From: Streptomyces natalensis ATCC 27448
Lineage (GTDB): Bacteria > Actinomycetota > Actinomycetes > Streptomycetales > Streptomycetaceae
Length of the DNA stretch: 52,888 bases
Assembly (NCBI RefSeq): GCF_000935125.1
Contig: NZ_JRKI01000035.1
Location: forward strand, 1 to 52,888
Reading direction: 5' to 3'
Shown here: one piece after another, positions 45,347-52,888 of the stretch
Position numbering within the stretch: position 1 is the first letter of the stretch
Layout: the number at the start of each line of letters is the position of its first letter
The notes under the pieces: generated by a model
What the model was told of the DNA's origin: nothing
Seen by the model: the letters and a program-made list of their open reading frames with translations, nothing else
Databases searched by the model: none
Made by a program: the position numbers and the translations under genes

Positions 45347-45879
45347 GCACCGCACGGACCACGCATCGCCCCGCCGCGCCGCCCAGTGCCCGCCTCTCCC
45401 CGGCACCGCCCGAGACGATCGCGCACGACCCGGTAGCCCTGTGGGCATCGGCCCAGGTGACCACACTCAACGTCCGGGACGCTCCCGAGTACGGCAGTCC
45501 CGCATGATGCGCGTTGCGCGCGAGCGACCCGCGCCGTTCGGTCGCGATCCTCACCGCCGCCGAGCAGTGGCGCCGCCACAGCGCGCGTGAGGCGTGGCTC
45601 TACGACCTGCTGACCCACGATCCCGAGCAGTGGTTCGCGTACGTCACTGCGGACGCCAACGACCACGCCCGCACCCTCGTGGGCGGCCTCGCCCGCCGGC
45701 CGACCCACGACGAACTCGCCGCCCGCCGCACCGTGCGCGCCTCCGCACGTCCGGGCGTGGCTACCCCCGGCTGGCCGCCCGTCGCCACCCCCGGCCGCCC
45801 CGGCTGGTGGCGCCACGTGGGCCCGCGCGGCGAACAACTCGACCTCCCCCACAACCACCCCCAGGAGAAGGCCCGTTGA
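45343..45879 (+). pseudogene. DUF2742-like protein interrupted by an in-frame TGA
   Basis: From GTG at 45343 the frame reads to APEYGSPA, then a TGA at 45505-45507, and continues in the same frame as CALRASDPRRSVAILTAAEQ, WRRHSAREAWLYDLLTHDPE, QWFAYVTADANDHARTLVGG to the TGA at 45877. A tryptophan (TGG) at that position would give one 178-residue protein like the DUF2742 proteins of actinobacterial prophages. The downstream half could also start at TTG 45514. The stop overlaps the start of the primase gene. Confidence 0.7.
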
Positions 45880-47324
45880 TCCCCGACACGCCCGCCCCAC
45901 CGCTCGACCCGGCGATACGGATGCTGATCACCCCGCCCACACCCGCCGACACTCCCCCGTCCGCCGCGCCATACGCGCCACTGCCCGGCCCCGAGCGGCA
46001 CCGCGGACACCTGCGCATGGCCGAGCGATTCCTCACTGAGCACGCCGACCACCTACGCCACGTACACGGGGTGGGCTGGTTCCGCTGGGACGGGGCCCGC
46101 TGGTCCGCCGACGAGCAGCGCGCCGACATCGAGGCCGCCGTCACCACCGTCAAAACCGCCCTGGCCGACCTCAACCGCCTCACCGGCCAAGAACGCGACG
46201 CCCTCTACAAGGACATACGACGCTCGGAATCCGCCGCCGGCATCGAGGACATGCTGCGCATCGCATCCGCACTGCCGCCGATCTCCACCCCGTCCAAAGC
46301 ACTGGACGCCGACCCACACCTGTTCAACACCCCCACCGGCACCGTGAACCTGCGCACCGGCAGCGTGCAGCCCAACGACCGCGGCGACCTGATCACGAAA
46401 GTCTCCGGCGGGCACCTCGCTCAGGGCACGGATGCCGAATGGGCCGCATTCCTCGCCCGCATCCTGTCCGATGAGGAGGTGCGCCGTTTCGTTCAACGCC
46501 TGTTCGGTTACGCCATGTTGGGCGAGGTCCGTGAACATGTGATGCCGATCTTCACCGGCACCGGCGCCAACGGCAAAGGCACGCTCCGCGACGCGCTCAT
46601 GTCGGCCTTTGGCGACTACGCGATCGAGGTCGATCCGGCGATCCTCATGGAGTCCAAGCACGAGCGGCACGGGGCGTTCAAGATGCGTCTTCGTGGTGCC
46701 CGCCTCGCGTTCTGCTCGGAGACCGAGAAGGGCCGGCGGTTCGCTGAGGCCACCATGAAACGCCTGGTCGGTGGCGACCCGATCGAGGCGAACCTCATGC
46801 ACAAGAATCCGATCACGTTCGACCGTCCCACACGCTGGTCATGCTGACCAACTTCCTGCCCGCCGTCTCCGGTGACGACCCGGCCGTGTGGCGTCGCATC
46901 CTGGTCGTGCCGTTCGACGTGACCATCCCCGAGCACGACCGCGACCCGGGACTGCCCGACCGGCTCAAGCGCGCGGCCCCCGCCATCCTCGCCTGGGTGC
47001 AACACGGTTGGCGCGACTACCAGGCCCAGGGCTTGAACCCTCCCGAGGCCGTACGCATGCGCACCGCCGCCTACCAGGCCGCCAGTGACGCGCTGGCCCG
47101 CTTCCTCGACGAACGCGCCATCATCACCCCCCATGGCGCCGTCAGGGCCCGGGATCTGTTCACGGCCTGGTCGCGCTGGTGCCACGACAACGGCGAGACC
47201 CCGGGGGAGCGAGGTCACGTTCGCCGACTCGATGGCCAAGCGCGGACACGAGAAGAAGAAGCGCAGCGCCGGACAGTTCTACCTCGACTTGATGCTCGCC
47301 GGAACCGATGACGAAAGCCCCTGA
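45876..47324 (+). CDS. D5/P4-type primase-helicase (two frameshifts)
   Basis: A phage/plasmid-type DNA primase-helicase of about 482 residues read in three frames. The D5_N-like region includes ERFLTEHADHLRHVHGVGWF, RWDGARW and NTPTGTVNLRTG. The superfamily 3 helicase has Walker A GTGANGKGTLRDAL and Walker B-like LAFCSETEKGRRFAEATMKR. After a 1-nt loss near 46823 the frame resumes with TLVMLTNFLPAVSGDDPAVW, RRILVVPFD; after an extra G at 47203-47207 it ends EVTFADSMAKRGHEKKK. The start is TTG at 45876 with AGGAGAAGG upstream, overlapping the previous stop. It would replicate the element. Confidence 0.85.
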
Positions 47325-47332
47325 CTAGGCAA

Positions 47333-47414
47333 GTGCAGGGTAGTGGCGGGTTTCCCGGTTCTTCCCATGCCTGCGCACGTAGGGAGTTTCGGAAAACCCA
47401 CCACAACCCTGCAC
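47333..47414. repeat. Long inverted repeat between the primase and sheath-fragment genes
   Basis: GTGCAGGGTAGTGGCGGGTT at 47333 and AAACCCACCACAACCCTGCA ending at 47414 pair over 21 bp with two mismatches, enclosing 40 nt. It lies between convergent genes and could terminate both, or mark one edge of an inserted segment. Confidence 0.75.
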
Positions 47415-47438
47415 CGCGCCCGTCGTCGGCAGGCTTAT

Positions 47439-47768
47439 TCAGGCCGTCTCAAAGGTGGTCTGTTGGATTTCGAACATGATGAACTCCGCGGGACGGACCG
47501 GGGCGATGGCAATGTGGCACGTCACGATGCCCTTGGCCTGGGTAGCCGGCGGGTTGTTCTTCTCGTCGCATTGCACAGCGAACGCTTCCTCGGCAGAGCT
47601 GCCCTTCAGCACCCCCTGCTTCCACTTGCCGTGCAGGAAATCGCCCACGCTCTCCTTATGGGCCGCCAGCGTCTCCGGCGTCACTTCGGAGCCTTCAAAG
47701 GGGACCGACCCCTCGATTCCCTCCTTCAGTCCCTCCACCAGGACGTCGTCCACTCCCGGGATTTCCAT
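47439..47768 (-). CDS. Contractile-system tail-sheath C-terminal domain, stand-alone
   Basis: A 109-residue protein matching only the C-terminal domain of contractile phage-tail/injection-system sheath proteins: VGDFLHGKWKQGVLKGSSAE, EAFAVQCDEKNNPPATQAKG, IVTCHIAIAPVRPAEFIMFE then IQQTTFE. The E-A-F/Y-x-V-x-C-D and A-P-x-x-P-A-E-F motifs are diagnostic. A good GGAGGG site precedes the ATG at 47768, so it may be expressed. No tube, baseplate, spike or ATPase gene of a contractile system is in the window. It lies against the direction of the surrounding element and appears to interrupt it. Confidence 0.82.
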   Translation of the reverse strand: MEIPGVDDVLVEGLKEGIEGSVPFEGSEVTPETLAAHKESVGDFLHGKWKQGVLKGSSAEEAFAVQCDEKNNPPATQAKGIVTCHIAIAPVRPAEFIMFEIQQTTFETA

Positions 47769-47869
47769 GCCTTGCCCTCCTCCGTCTCGAAACCACTCGA
47801 CCGGATCGATATCTCCCCACCAAGCGAAACGAGCGAACGAAGACCACCCGACTGCGTGACCCCAGGTTT

Positions 47870-48041
47870 CGACCTTGACGCCGTGCCCCTCGTAGAGACA
47901 TCCCCGACCGCCGAATGTCCGCCCGCGTCGTTCGGCGTCTCGCGCCGCGTGCGCGAGGCCGCACCCCGCCCCGCACCGCGACCGGTCGCACCGTACCCGC
48001 GCGCGGGAGACCGATTGGAGTCCAAAGACCGTGACCAGTAG
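47870..48041 (+). pseudogene. 3' remnant of an interrupted gene
   Basis: The plus-strand frame VPLVETSPTAECPPASFGVS, RRVREAAPRPAPRPVAPYPR, AGDRLESKDRDQ has good codon bias and its TAG overlaps the next gene start, as in the rest of the operon. Its 5' part is absent; the sheath-fragment segment takes its place. Confidence 0.5.
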
Positions 48042-48393
48042 GAACCGCCCCGCCGCCGTGCTCGCCCTCGCCCAAGGACGCACGAACGGACAGGCCGCCA
48101 AAGCCGCCGGAGTCTCCGGCCGCACCATCTTGCGGTGGCTCGACGACCCCGCCTTTCAGCGCGAAGTCGCCGACAACCGGACCGAGTTGCTACGCCTCGC
48201 CGTCGGCCGCCTCGCCGCCGCATCGACGAAAGCCGTTAACGCCCTGGTCAACGCCCTCGACAACGAACGCGGGCAAGCGCGCGTGCAGGCCGCCCGAACG
48301 CTGCTCGACGCCTGCCTGTCACTGCGCGAATCCCTCGACCTCGAACAGCGCCTCGCCGTCCTTGAAGCCGACGAGGAGGGCCGCCGCCGATGA
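48031..48393 (+). CDS. Terminase-small-subunit-like helix-turn-helix protein
   Basis: A 120-residue protein: VLALAQGRTNGQAAKAAGVS, GRTILRWLDDPAFQREVADN is a helix-turn-helix of the type found in small terminase subunits, followed by a long helical region (LLRLAVGRLAAASTKAVNAL, VNALDNERGQARVQAARTLL) that would oligomerise. It may recognise the packaging site of the element, but no large terminase follows. GTG start; the stop overlaps the next ATG. Confidence 0.7.
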   Translation: MTSRNRPAAVLALAQGRTNGQAAKAAGVSGRTILRWLDDPAFQREVADNRTELLRLAVGRLAAASTKAVNALVNALDNERGQARVQAARTLLDACLSLRESLDLEQRLAVLEADEEGRRR

Positions 48394-48725
48394 GCCGCGC
48401 CGACCCGCTATCCCGCCGCCTGGTCGCCGTCGAGAAACAGCGCGATGGCCGCCGCCTCATGCACACCCACCACCTCACCGACGGCCGCACCGTGCGTCTG
48501 CCCACCCTCGACGTACTCGACGTCTTGCACGACGGCCTCGCCCTCGGCGGCCAGCACGTCACCGAGCCACCGCCGACCCTCGTCCGCACACTGGCCCAAC
48601 TCGACGCCGAGCATGACACCTCGATGATGGGACGCCTCACCCGCGCAGTAGCCGCCGAGTGGTGCGCCGCCTACGACCAGGGGCGCCCCGTGGCGCTCTA
48701 CGGCGGCCAGGGGGCTGACACATGA
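48390..48725 (+). CDS. Hypothetical protein of the satellite operon
   Basis: A 111-residue protein (MSRADPLSRRLVAVEKQRDG, then HHLTDGRTVRLPTLDVLDVL then HDGLALGGQHV). It starts by ATGA overlap with the preceding gene and its own TGA overlaps the next ATG. I do not recognise the family. Confidence 0.75.
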   Translation: MSRADPLSRRLVAVEKQRDGRRLMHTHHLTDGRTVRLPTLDVLDVLHDGLALGGQHVTEPPPTLVRTLAQLDAEHDTSMMGRLTRAVAAEWCAAYDQGRPVALYGGQGADT

Positions 48726-49162
48726 GCCACCCCGATACCGACGCTGAGCACCTGACGCGCGCCGACGGGGCCGTGATCGTGCCTGCCGCGGTTGCCGGTG
48801 ACGTGCTGCGCGCCCTCGTACGCGACCTGACGGCCCGCGTGCGCGCCGACGGGGGCGAGGTGACCTCCGGCATCCGGCGTGTGCTGTACGCACTGCACAC
48901 GGCCGCACAGCGCGCCGAGGTGTTCGATTCCGTTACCGCGCCGTTCGATCGCGCCGCCTCCGCTACCGGAACCGCGGCCCCCACGTCGGCCACGGTGTGT
49001 GTAGCTGAGGCCGCCGCCCTCATGGGCTGCTCGACTCGGCACGTCCGCACCCTGATCGCCGCCGGCCGACTTCCCGCCGACCGCGTCGGAGCGCGCGTGT
49101 GGGCCATCGACGCCGACGCCCTGAACCACTACCGCCACCACCGAGGTCAGAGCGCAGCATGA
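48722..49162 (+). CDS. Excisionase-like helix-turn-helix protein
   Basis: A 146-residue protein. The C-terminal 50 residues (CVAEAAALMGCSTRHVRTLI, AAGRLPADRVGARVWAIDAD, ALNHYRHH) are a winged MerR/excisionase-type helix-turn-helix. The N-terminal 90 residues are helical and unassigned. A regulatory or excisionase role within the element is likely. It is overlapped by 4 nt at both ends by its neighbours. Confidence 0.82.
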   Translation: MSHPDTDAEHLTRADGAVIVPAAVAGDVLRALVRDLTARVRADGGEVTSGIRRVLYALHTAAQRAEVFDSVTAPFDRAASATGTAAPTSATVCVAEAAALMGCSTRHVRTLIAAGRLPADRVGARVWAIDADALNHYRHHRGQSAA

Positions 49163-49868
49163 CCACCGCGACCACGACCACCGACCGGCCCGAGCAGGCG
49201 CCCGAGATCAAGCAGGCCGAGCAGGAAGTAGCCGAGGCCGAGCAGTTGCTCGCCGCACTGGAAGAGCGCGTACGCGACGGAGACGAACAGATCACCGCGC
49301 AGCAGGTCACCGAGGCGCGCGAGCTGGGCCGGTTCGCCACGCTGCGGGCCGAGGCCGCCCGCCGCAAGGCCGAGCGCGCCGCCCAGGCCGCCGCCGAGCA
49401 GCGGCGCACCAAACGCCGCGACCAGGCCCACGCGTTGGCCGCGCCCGGCGGGCCGCTGGACGCCGACAGCCTCTCCGCCGCGTACATCGCCGCCCGCGAT
49501 GCGCTGCGCGCCTTCGTCACCGCATCCGAGAGGTACAACTCGCCATCGCCGAGGGCGCGCGGCTGCTGGCCGCCGCCGGAGTCCCCGACAGCACCGACGG
49601 CCACCAACCCGAGTTCGGCGCCATGGGCTACCGCCGCACGCGGTCGCTGCGGCTCCCCGACGGTGCCGAGGTCTCCGCCACCGGCACCGGCATCCGCCTG
49701 TCGGTCCTGCTCGACGACCTCGACACCGAAATGCACACGATCCCCACCGGGCACTTTGAACCACGGTTCGTGCACACACCGATCCGCGAGCAGGCCGCCC
49801 GCGGCCGGTACGGCGGCCCCCACCTGCACCTGATCACCGTTGACCAGAAGGCCGAGGCCGCCCAGTGA
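49159..49868 (+). CDS. Coiled-coil phage-like protein (one frameshift)
   Basis: About 236 residues in two frames. The first half is a long charged coiled coil (KQAEQEVAEAEQLLAALEER, EARELGRFATLRAEAARRKA). The second begins LAIAEGARLLAAAGVPDSTD and ends HLITVDQKAEAAQ, with a beta-rich middle (YRRTRSLRLPDGAEVSATGT). One G seems lost near 49530, where GAGGAGGTA would be expected. It could be a scaffold or minor structural protein; I cannot name it. Confidence 0.65.
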
Positions 49869-50185
49869 CCGAGCCCGCGCACGTCACCGCCGACAACTTC
49901 CACCAGGACCAGGCCACCCCGCGCCCCCGCGTCCAGGAAATCGGCAACTACCTCTCCCCCGCCTACCAACAATGGGCCGAACAGGTCGAGCGCGACACAC
50001 ACCCGCCCGTCGAGACCTTCCAACTACCCATCACAGCAGCAGCGTTGGAATCCATGAGTTACGCCGACCGCGTCCGCGTCTATACCGAAGACGTCGCCTT
50101 GTACGACCGGCTCACCGGCCGCACCGCCGCATGCCCCCCGCGCACCGCCAGACTCCACCCGCCGTCCAGGAGACACCACCCGTGA
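49865..50185 (+). CDS. Hypothetical protein of the satellite operon
   Basis: A 106-residue protein (MTEPAHVTADNFHQDQATPR, then QEIGNYLSPAYQQWAEQVER, then ALESMSYADRVRVYTEDVAL). GTG start overlapping the preceding TGA; its own TGA overlaps the next GTG. The last 20 residues are Arg/His/Pro-rich. No family recognised. Confidence 0.75.
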   Translation: MTEPAHVTADNFHQDQATPRPRVQEIGNYLSPAYQQWAEQVERDTHPPVETFQLPITAAALESMSYADRVRVYTEDVALYDRLTGRTAACPPRTARLHPPSRRHHP

Positions 50186-50574
50186 GCACCGCCACTGTGT
50201 ACCGCTCCCAGTGGGACGACCGCACCCCCGCCGACCGCCGCATCCCCTGGCGCAAGATCACCGCACCTGACGCCCGCTCCGGGCCGCTGAGCACCTATCC
50301 CACGATGGGCGAGCGCGGCATGGTGCACACCGCCCCGTGGTGGGTCGAGGGCACCCTCTACACCGACAACGCCCGATGGCTCGCCCTCATCCACGACCAG
50401 GCCCGCAAGACCGGCGAGCAAGCCACCGAGGAGGACGCGCCCGACAGTCCGCCCGGCGACCACCTCGCCGAGGTCGACGCCCTGCGCCGCTACGCCGAAC
50501 GGCATGGCCTCACCCCCGCCCGCACCCCGCCCCTCGACACCGACGGCCACCCGCTCCACATCCGCCCCTACTGA
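50182..50574 (+). CDS. Hypothetical protein of the satellite operon
   Basis: A 130-residue protein (MSTATVYRSQWDDRTPADRR, IPWRKITAPDARSG, then WWVEGTLYTDNARWLALIHD). The C-terminal half is acidic and ends LHIRPY. GTG start overlapping the previous stop. No family recognised. Confidence 0.75.
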   Translation: MSTATVYRSQWDDRTPADRRIPWRKITAPDARSGPLSTYPTMGERGMVHTAPWWVEGTLYTDNARWLALIHDQARKTGEQATEEDAPDSPPGDHLAEVDALRRYAERHGLTPARTPPLDTDGHPLHIRPY

Positions 50575-50604
50575 ACCGCCCCCGAATCCAACGGAGTTGA
50601 CCCC

Positions 50605-51353
50605 ATGCCCTCCCTTACCGGCCCCGACTACATCGACGCCAACACCGCCACCCACCGACTCAAGCAGACCCGCAAGACCGACCTTTCGAACTGCGCCGCC
50701 GCCTGGATGCCGCACTGGGCAAGGCCCGCACCTTCCGCGACCCCGACCTGACCAACGAAGCCAACCACCGTCGCCGCGCCGAACTGGAGCGCGCCGCCCG
50801 CAAGCAGGCCGCCGCCGGCCTCGACCGCATCCAGCGCGAAACCGACGCCGCCGCCACCCTGGTACGCACCGTCGCCAACAAGGCCACCGCCGCCCCGGCC
50901 GGCGACGCGGCCGAGCAGCTCCTCGCCGAGACCCGGCAGACCCGCGCATGGGACCGCGCCCGCGCACTGCTCGACACCGGCCGCACCCTGCCCGAGGTCA
51001 TCAAGGGCGCCGACCTCGACACCCTGCACGCACTCCGCACCGAACTGCCGACCTACCTCGCCACCCAGCAGACCAAGCCGAGCGGCCTGGCCGGTGCCGA
51101 CTTCACCGAACCCGACCCCACCCGCGCCGTGCACGCCGTCGAACGCGCCCTCGCCGACCGCCTACCCAAGCCGCAGGGCTCCGCGCTGCGGGCCCGCCTC
51201 GACCTCGACGAACTCGAACCCGGCCTCCGCGAAACCCTCGCCGACCTGCGCCGCGACGTCGACGGCACCAGCGCCCCCGACAACGGACTGCGCACCGCCA
51301 TCGCCGCCCGCCTCGCCGACCAACAGGCCGCCGCCGCGCTCTCCGCCGAATAG
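50605..51353 (+). CDS. Helical phage-like protein (one frameshift)
   Basis: About 248 residues: the first frame gives MPSLTGPDYIDANTATHRLK, QTRKTD; after loss of one C near 50692 the second frame gives PFELRRRLDAALGKARTFRD to AARLADQQAAAALSAE. It is almost wholly helical and charged, as expected for a scaffold or tape-like component. CGGAG precedes the ATG. It is the last gene of the element before unrelated DNA begins. Confidence 0.65.
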
Positions 51354-51410
51354 ACCACCTCGACACCACCCCGCGCCCCGGCACGGCCCCCGCCGACCGC
51401 GGCGCGGCCA

Positions 51411-52004
51411 CTATTCGACGATGTCCTGGATGGTAATGATCCCCCTTGCGAGCAGAACCCGTCGGATGCGCTCAGCGATGTTGAGATCCAGACGGTTATC
51501 GAGGGTTTTGTACGTCTCAAGCAGGTAGAGCCCCTCCTCTTTGTTTGCCACCAGAGACTCGGCACCCGGAAACGTAATGGCCCGGAACTCCTCTTTCAGA
51601 GTGGAAAACTTCTTCCACAGATACGGGGCAATATCCGGGTTTTGCAGGAGATACTCGTTGATCTGGACACGGTAGAAGCATTGCAGACGGCGCGGCGTCA
51701 GCTCACCAGGGTCGATTTTCGATTGCAGGCTCAGGTCGTCTCGGACGTCGAACTCCTTGTAGATGGTCTTGACGTTGATCGTCTCGCCATTCATGATGAA
51801 CTCGCCGAAAACCTTGTTTCCGGACCCCACAACGGCGGTCTGAATGGCGCAGAACAAAAGCATCTTCATGCCACCCTTGGCCATGATGGTCTTGAGGATC
51901 TCGCCGTCCGAGTAGCTGTCCGTCGACACAGGCTGGAAGCCCTTGAAGTCGCTGATGGCGACCAGATCCTTCAACTGCTCCTTGTCAAAGTATTGCTGTG
52001 TCAT
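51411..52004 (-). CDS. Orphan protein of unusually low GC
   Basis: A 197-residue protein (MTQQYFDKEQLKDLVAISDF, then EILKTIMAKGGMKMLLFCAI, then ELTPRRLQCFYRVQINEYLL, then IAERIRRVLLARGIITIQDI). It is rich in Lys, Ile, Phe and Asn, unlike its neighbours. I counted 31/60 G+C at 51481-51540 and 29/60 at 51601-51660. A GGGAG lies 11 nt before the ATG. I do not recognise the family. The composition points to recent acquisition from a different host or virus. It is intact and opposite in strand to the satellite element. Confidence 0.8.
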   Translation of the reverse strand: MTQQYFDKEQLKDLVAISDFKGFQPVSTDSYSDGEILKTIMAKGGMKMLLFCAIQTAVVGSGNKVFGEFIMNGETINVKTIYKEFDVRDDLSLQSKIDPGELTPRRLQCFYRVQINEYLLQNPDIAPYLWKKFSTLKEEFRAITFPGAESLVANKEEGLYLLETYKTLDNRLDLNIAERIRRVLLARGIITIQDIVE

Positions 52005-52195
52005 GGCTGGGTGACTCCCTGTCCTCGTCCCTCGGGTGCACGCTTCGGCCCGTCCGCGAGGCCGGTTCCTCGCGACCTTCCCCGAGGGCCGGCTGGGTAG
52101 GCCGAGCAGAGGGTGGATTCATCCAGTGGAGGGAACGGTGGCTAGACCTCGCCCGCCTCGGACTGGATCGCAGGACCGCGGACGGTACCCCGGCC

Positions 52196-52225
52196 GGGCA
52201 CTGTAGGTGCCGATGGCGTTGTCAA
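52196..52225. repeat. Possible IS6-type terminal inverted repeat
   Basis: GGGCACTGTAGGTGCCGATG then GCGTTGTCAA resembles the GGC-x-CTGT-type ends of IS6-family elements and lies 65 bp beyond the transposase stop. The other end is outside the window. Confidence 0.45.
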
Positions 52226-52289
52226 CTTGTTGGGCTGGCGGGTTGGTTGAGGTGTGTGGGTCGTGGTGGGGCCGGGTGACGGCCCTGGT

Positions 52290-52888
52290 TCACGCCGCCG
52301 TGGGCAGGGTGGTGACGCCGGTGATGCGGTCCCAGACAGCGAAGCGGACGCTCATCTCGGCCCGGTACTCGGATGCGGCCATCAGATGGCGTCGGGGCCG
52401 GAAACGGGGCGAGATCTGACTGAATGAGGCGAGGAACTTCTGGGCCGACCGGGGTAAGCGGAAGTACTTCATCGCGCGTTCGCGCTGGCGGGTGGGCTGA
52501 TGCGCGTTCTCCGCCCGGTTATTCAGCCCTTTGTGAGACCGGTGTTCCACCGAGCCCATCAGTTCCCGGTGAGCCGGCCCGTAGGAGCGGTACTTGTCGG
52601 TGACCAGCACCCTGGGTACGCGGCGCTGCTTCTTCATGAGCTTGGCCATGAACCGCTTCGCGGCCTTCGCGTCCCGCTTGGACTGGACCAGGATGTCCAG
52701 CACGTTGCCGTCCTGGTCCACCGCGCGCCACAGGTACTGCCGCACCCCGCCGACCTTGATGAACACCTCATCGAGGTGCCATTTATCGCCGGCCTGCGGC
52801 CTGCGGCGGCGCAGGGCGGCCGCGTACTCGGGACCGAACCGGTCGCACCACTGCCGGACGGTCTCGTGGGAGACGACGACCCCGCGGG
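52290..52888 (-). CDS. IS6-family transposase, 5' end beyond the window
   Basis: The visible 199 residues cover the catalytic core of an IS6-type DDE transposase: WCDRFGPEYAAALRR, DKWHLDEVFIKVGGVRQYLW, RAVDQDGNVLDILVQSKRDA, VTDKYRSYGPAHRELMGSVE and NRAENAHQPTRQRERAMKYF, with DEV, the second Asp and the N-R-A-E-N glutamate all present. It is open to the window edge, so the N-terminal 30-40 residues are not seen. No frameshift is seen, so this copy may be active. Confidence 0.93.
   Translation of the reverse strand, partial: RGVVVSHETVRQWCDRFGPEYAAALRRRRPQAGDKWHLDEVFIKVGGVRQYLWRAVDQDGNVLDILVQSKRDAKAAKRFMAKLMKKQRRVPRVLVTDKYRSYGPAHRELMGSVEHRSHKGLNNRAENAHQPTRQRERAMKYFRLPRSAQKFLASFSQISPRFRPRRHLMAASEYRAEMSVRFAVWDRITGVTTLPTAA

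Overview
The window reads as accessory DNA from a Streptomyces-type actinomycete. Genes are very GC-rich with G/C at third codon positions, GTG and TTG starts are common, and the gene content is typical of streptomycetes: an A-factor-type (gamma-butyrolactone) signalling pair, a clpP3-clpP4-popR locus, a DUF397 protein and a SpoIIE-type phosphatase. The many transposase remnants and degraded genes suggest a chromosome arm or a large plasmid; I see no rRNA, tRNA or core housekeeping operon.

Layout. 0.4-3.8 kb: a gamma-butyrolactone receptor repressor divergent from an AfsA-type synthase, with operator candidates between them, then a short-chain dehydrogenase. 4.1-5.7 kb: a broken IS110 transposase next to a broken cytochrome P450. 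5.8-7.7 kb: an apparently intact cyclodipeptide synthase plus CYP121-like P450, closely resembling the mycobacterial Rv2275/CYP121 pair that makes mycocyclosin. 8-13 kb: a YcxB-like membrane protein, IS5 debris, a frameshifted hypothetical gene and a three-gene cassette (unknown protein, TIGR04255 protein, helix-turn-helix protein). 13.6-18.8 kb: a methyltransferase behind a long hexanucleotide repeat, a membrane SpoIIE phosphatase, small hypotheticals and a SUKH protein. 18.9-20.7 kb: clpP3-clpP4 and popR. 21.3 kb: a leader-linked two-repeat CRISPR relic without cas genes.

22-27 kb: an imperfect 180-bp repeat (copy A), ISL3 debris, an aminoglycoside-type kinase, a glycine-rich relic, a LOG-family protein, a DUF397 protein and a methyltransferase. 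27.6-30.7 kb: a coupled trio of tyrosine recombinase, Xre protein and large zinc-finger recombinase-like protein. 30.8-34.7 kb: a beta-trefoil lectin-like protein, IS630 and DDE transposase relics and an isochorismatase-fold protein. 35-40 kb: a DJ-1/PfpI protein, an M20 dipeptidase and a PLP-dependent decarboxylase ending in a strong terminator. 40.35-42.06 kb: an ISAzo13-family element with both ends visible, whose transposase has an in-frame TAG.

42-51.4 kb: ATP-grasp relics, repeat copy B, and then a degraded phage-satellite-like element: serine-recombinase C-terminus, tiny genes, a DUF2742-like gene, a D5/P4-type primase-helicase, a terminase-small-subunit-like protein, an excisionase-like protein and phage-like helical proteins, most chained by 4-nt start/stop overlaps. 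A contractile-injection sheath fragment on the opposite strand splits it. At 51.4-52.0 kb lies an orphan gene of about 50% GC, and the window ends inside an IS6-family transposase.

Many otherwise well-conserved genes carry exactly one 1-nt indel, often in a short homopolymer, and three carry a single in-frame stop. Both sequencing error and real decay could explain this, so these entries are marked individually.
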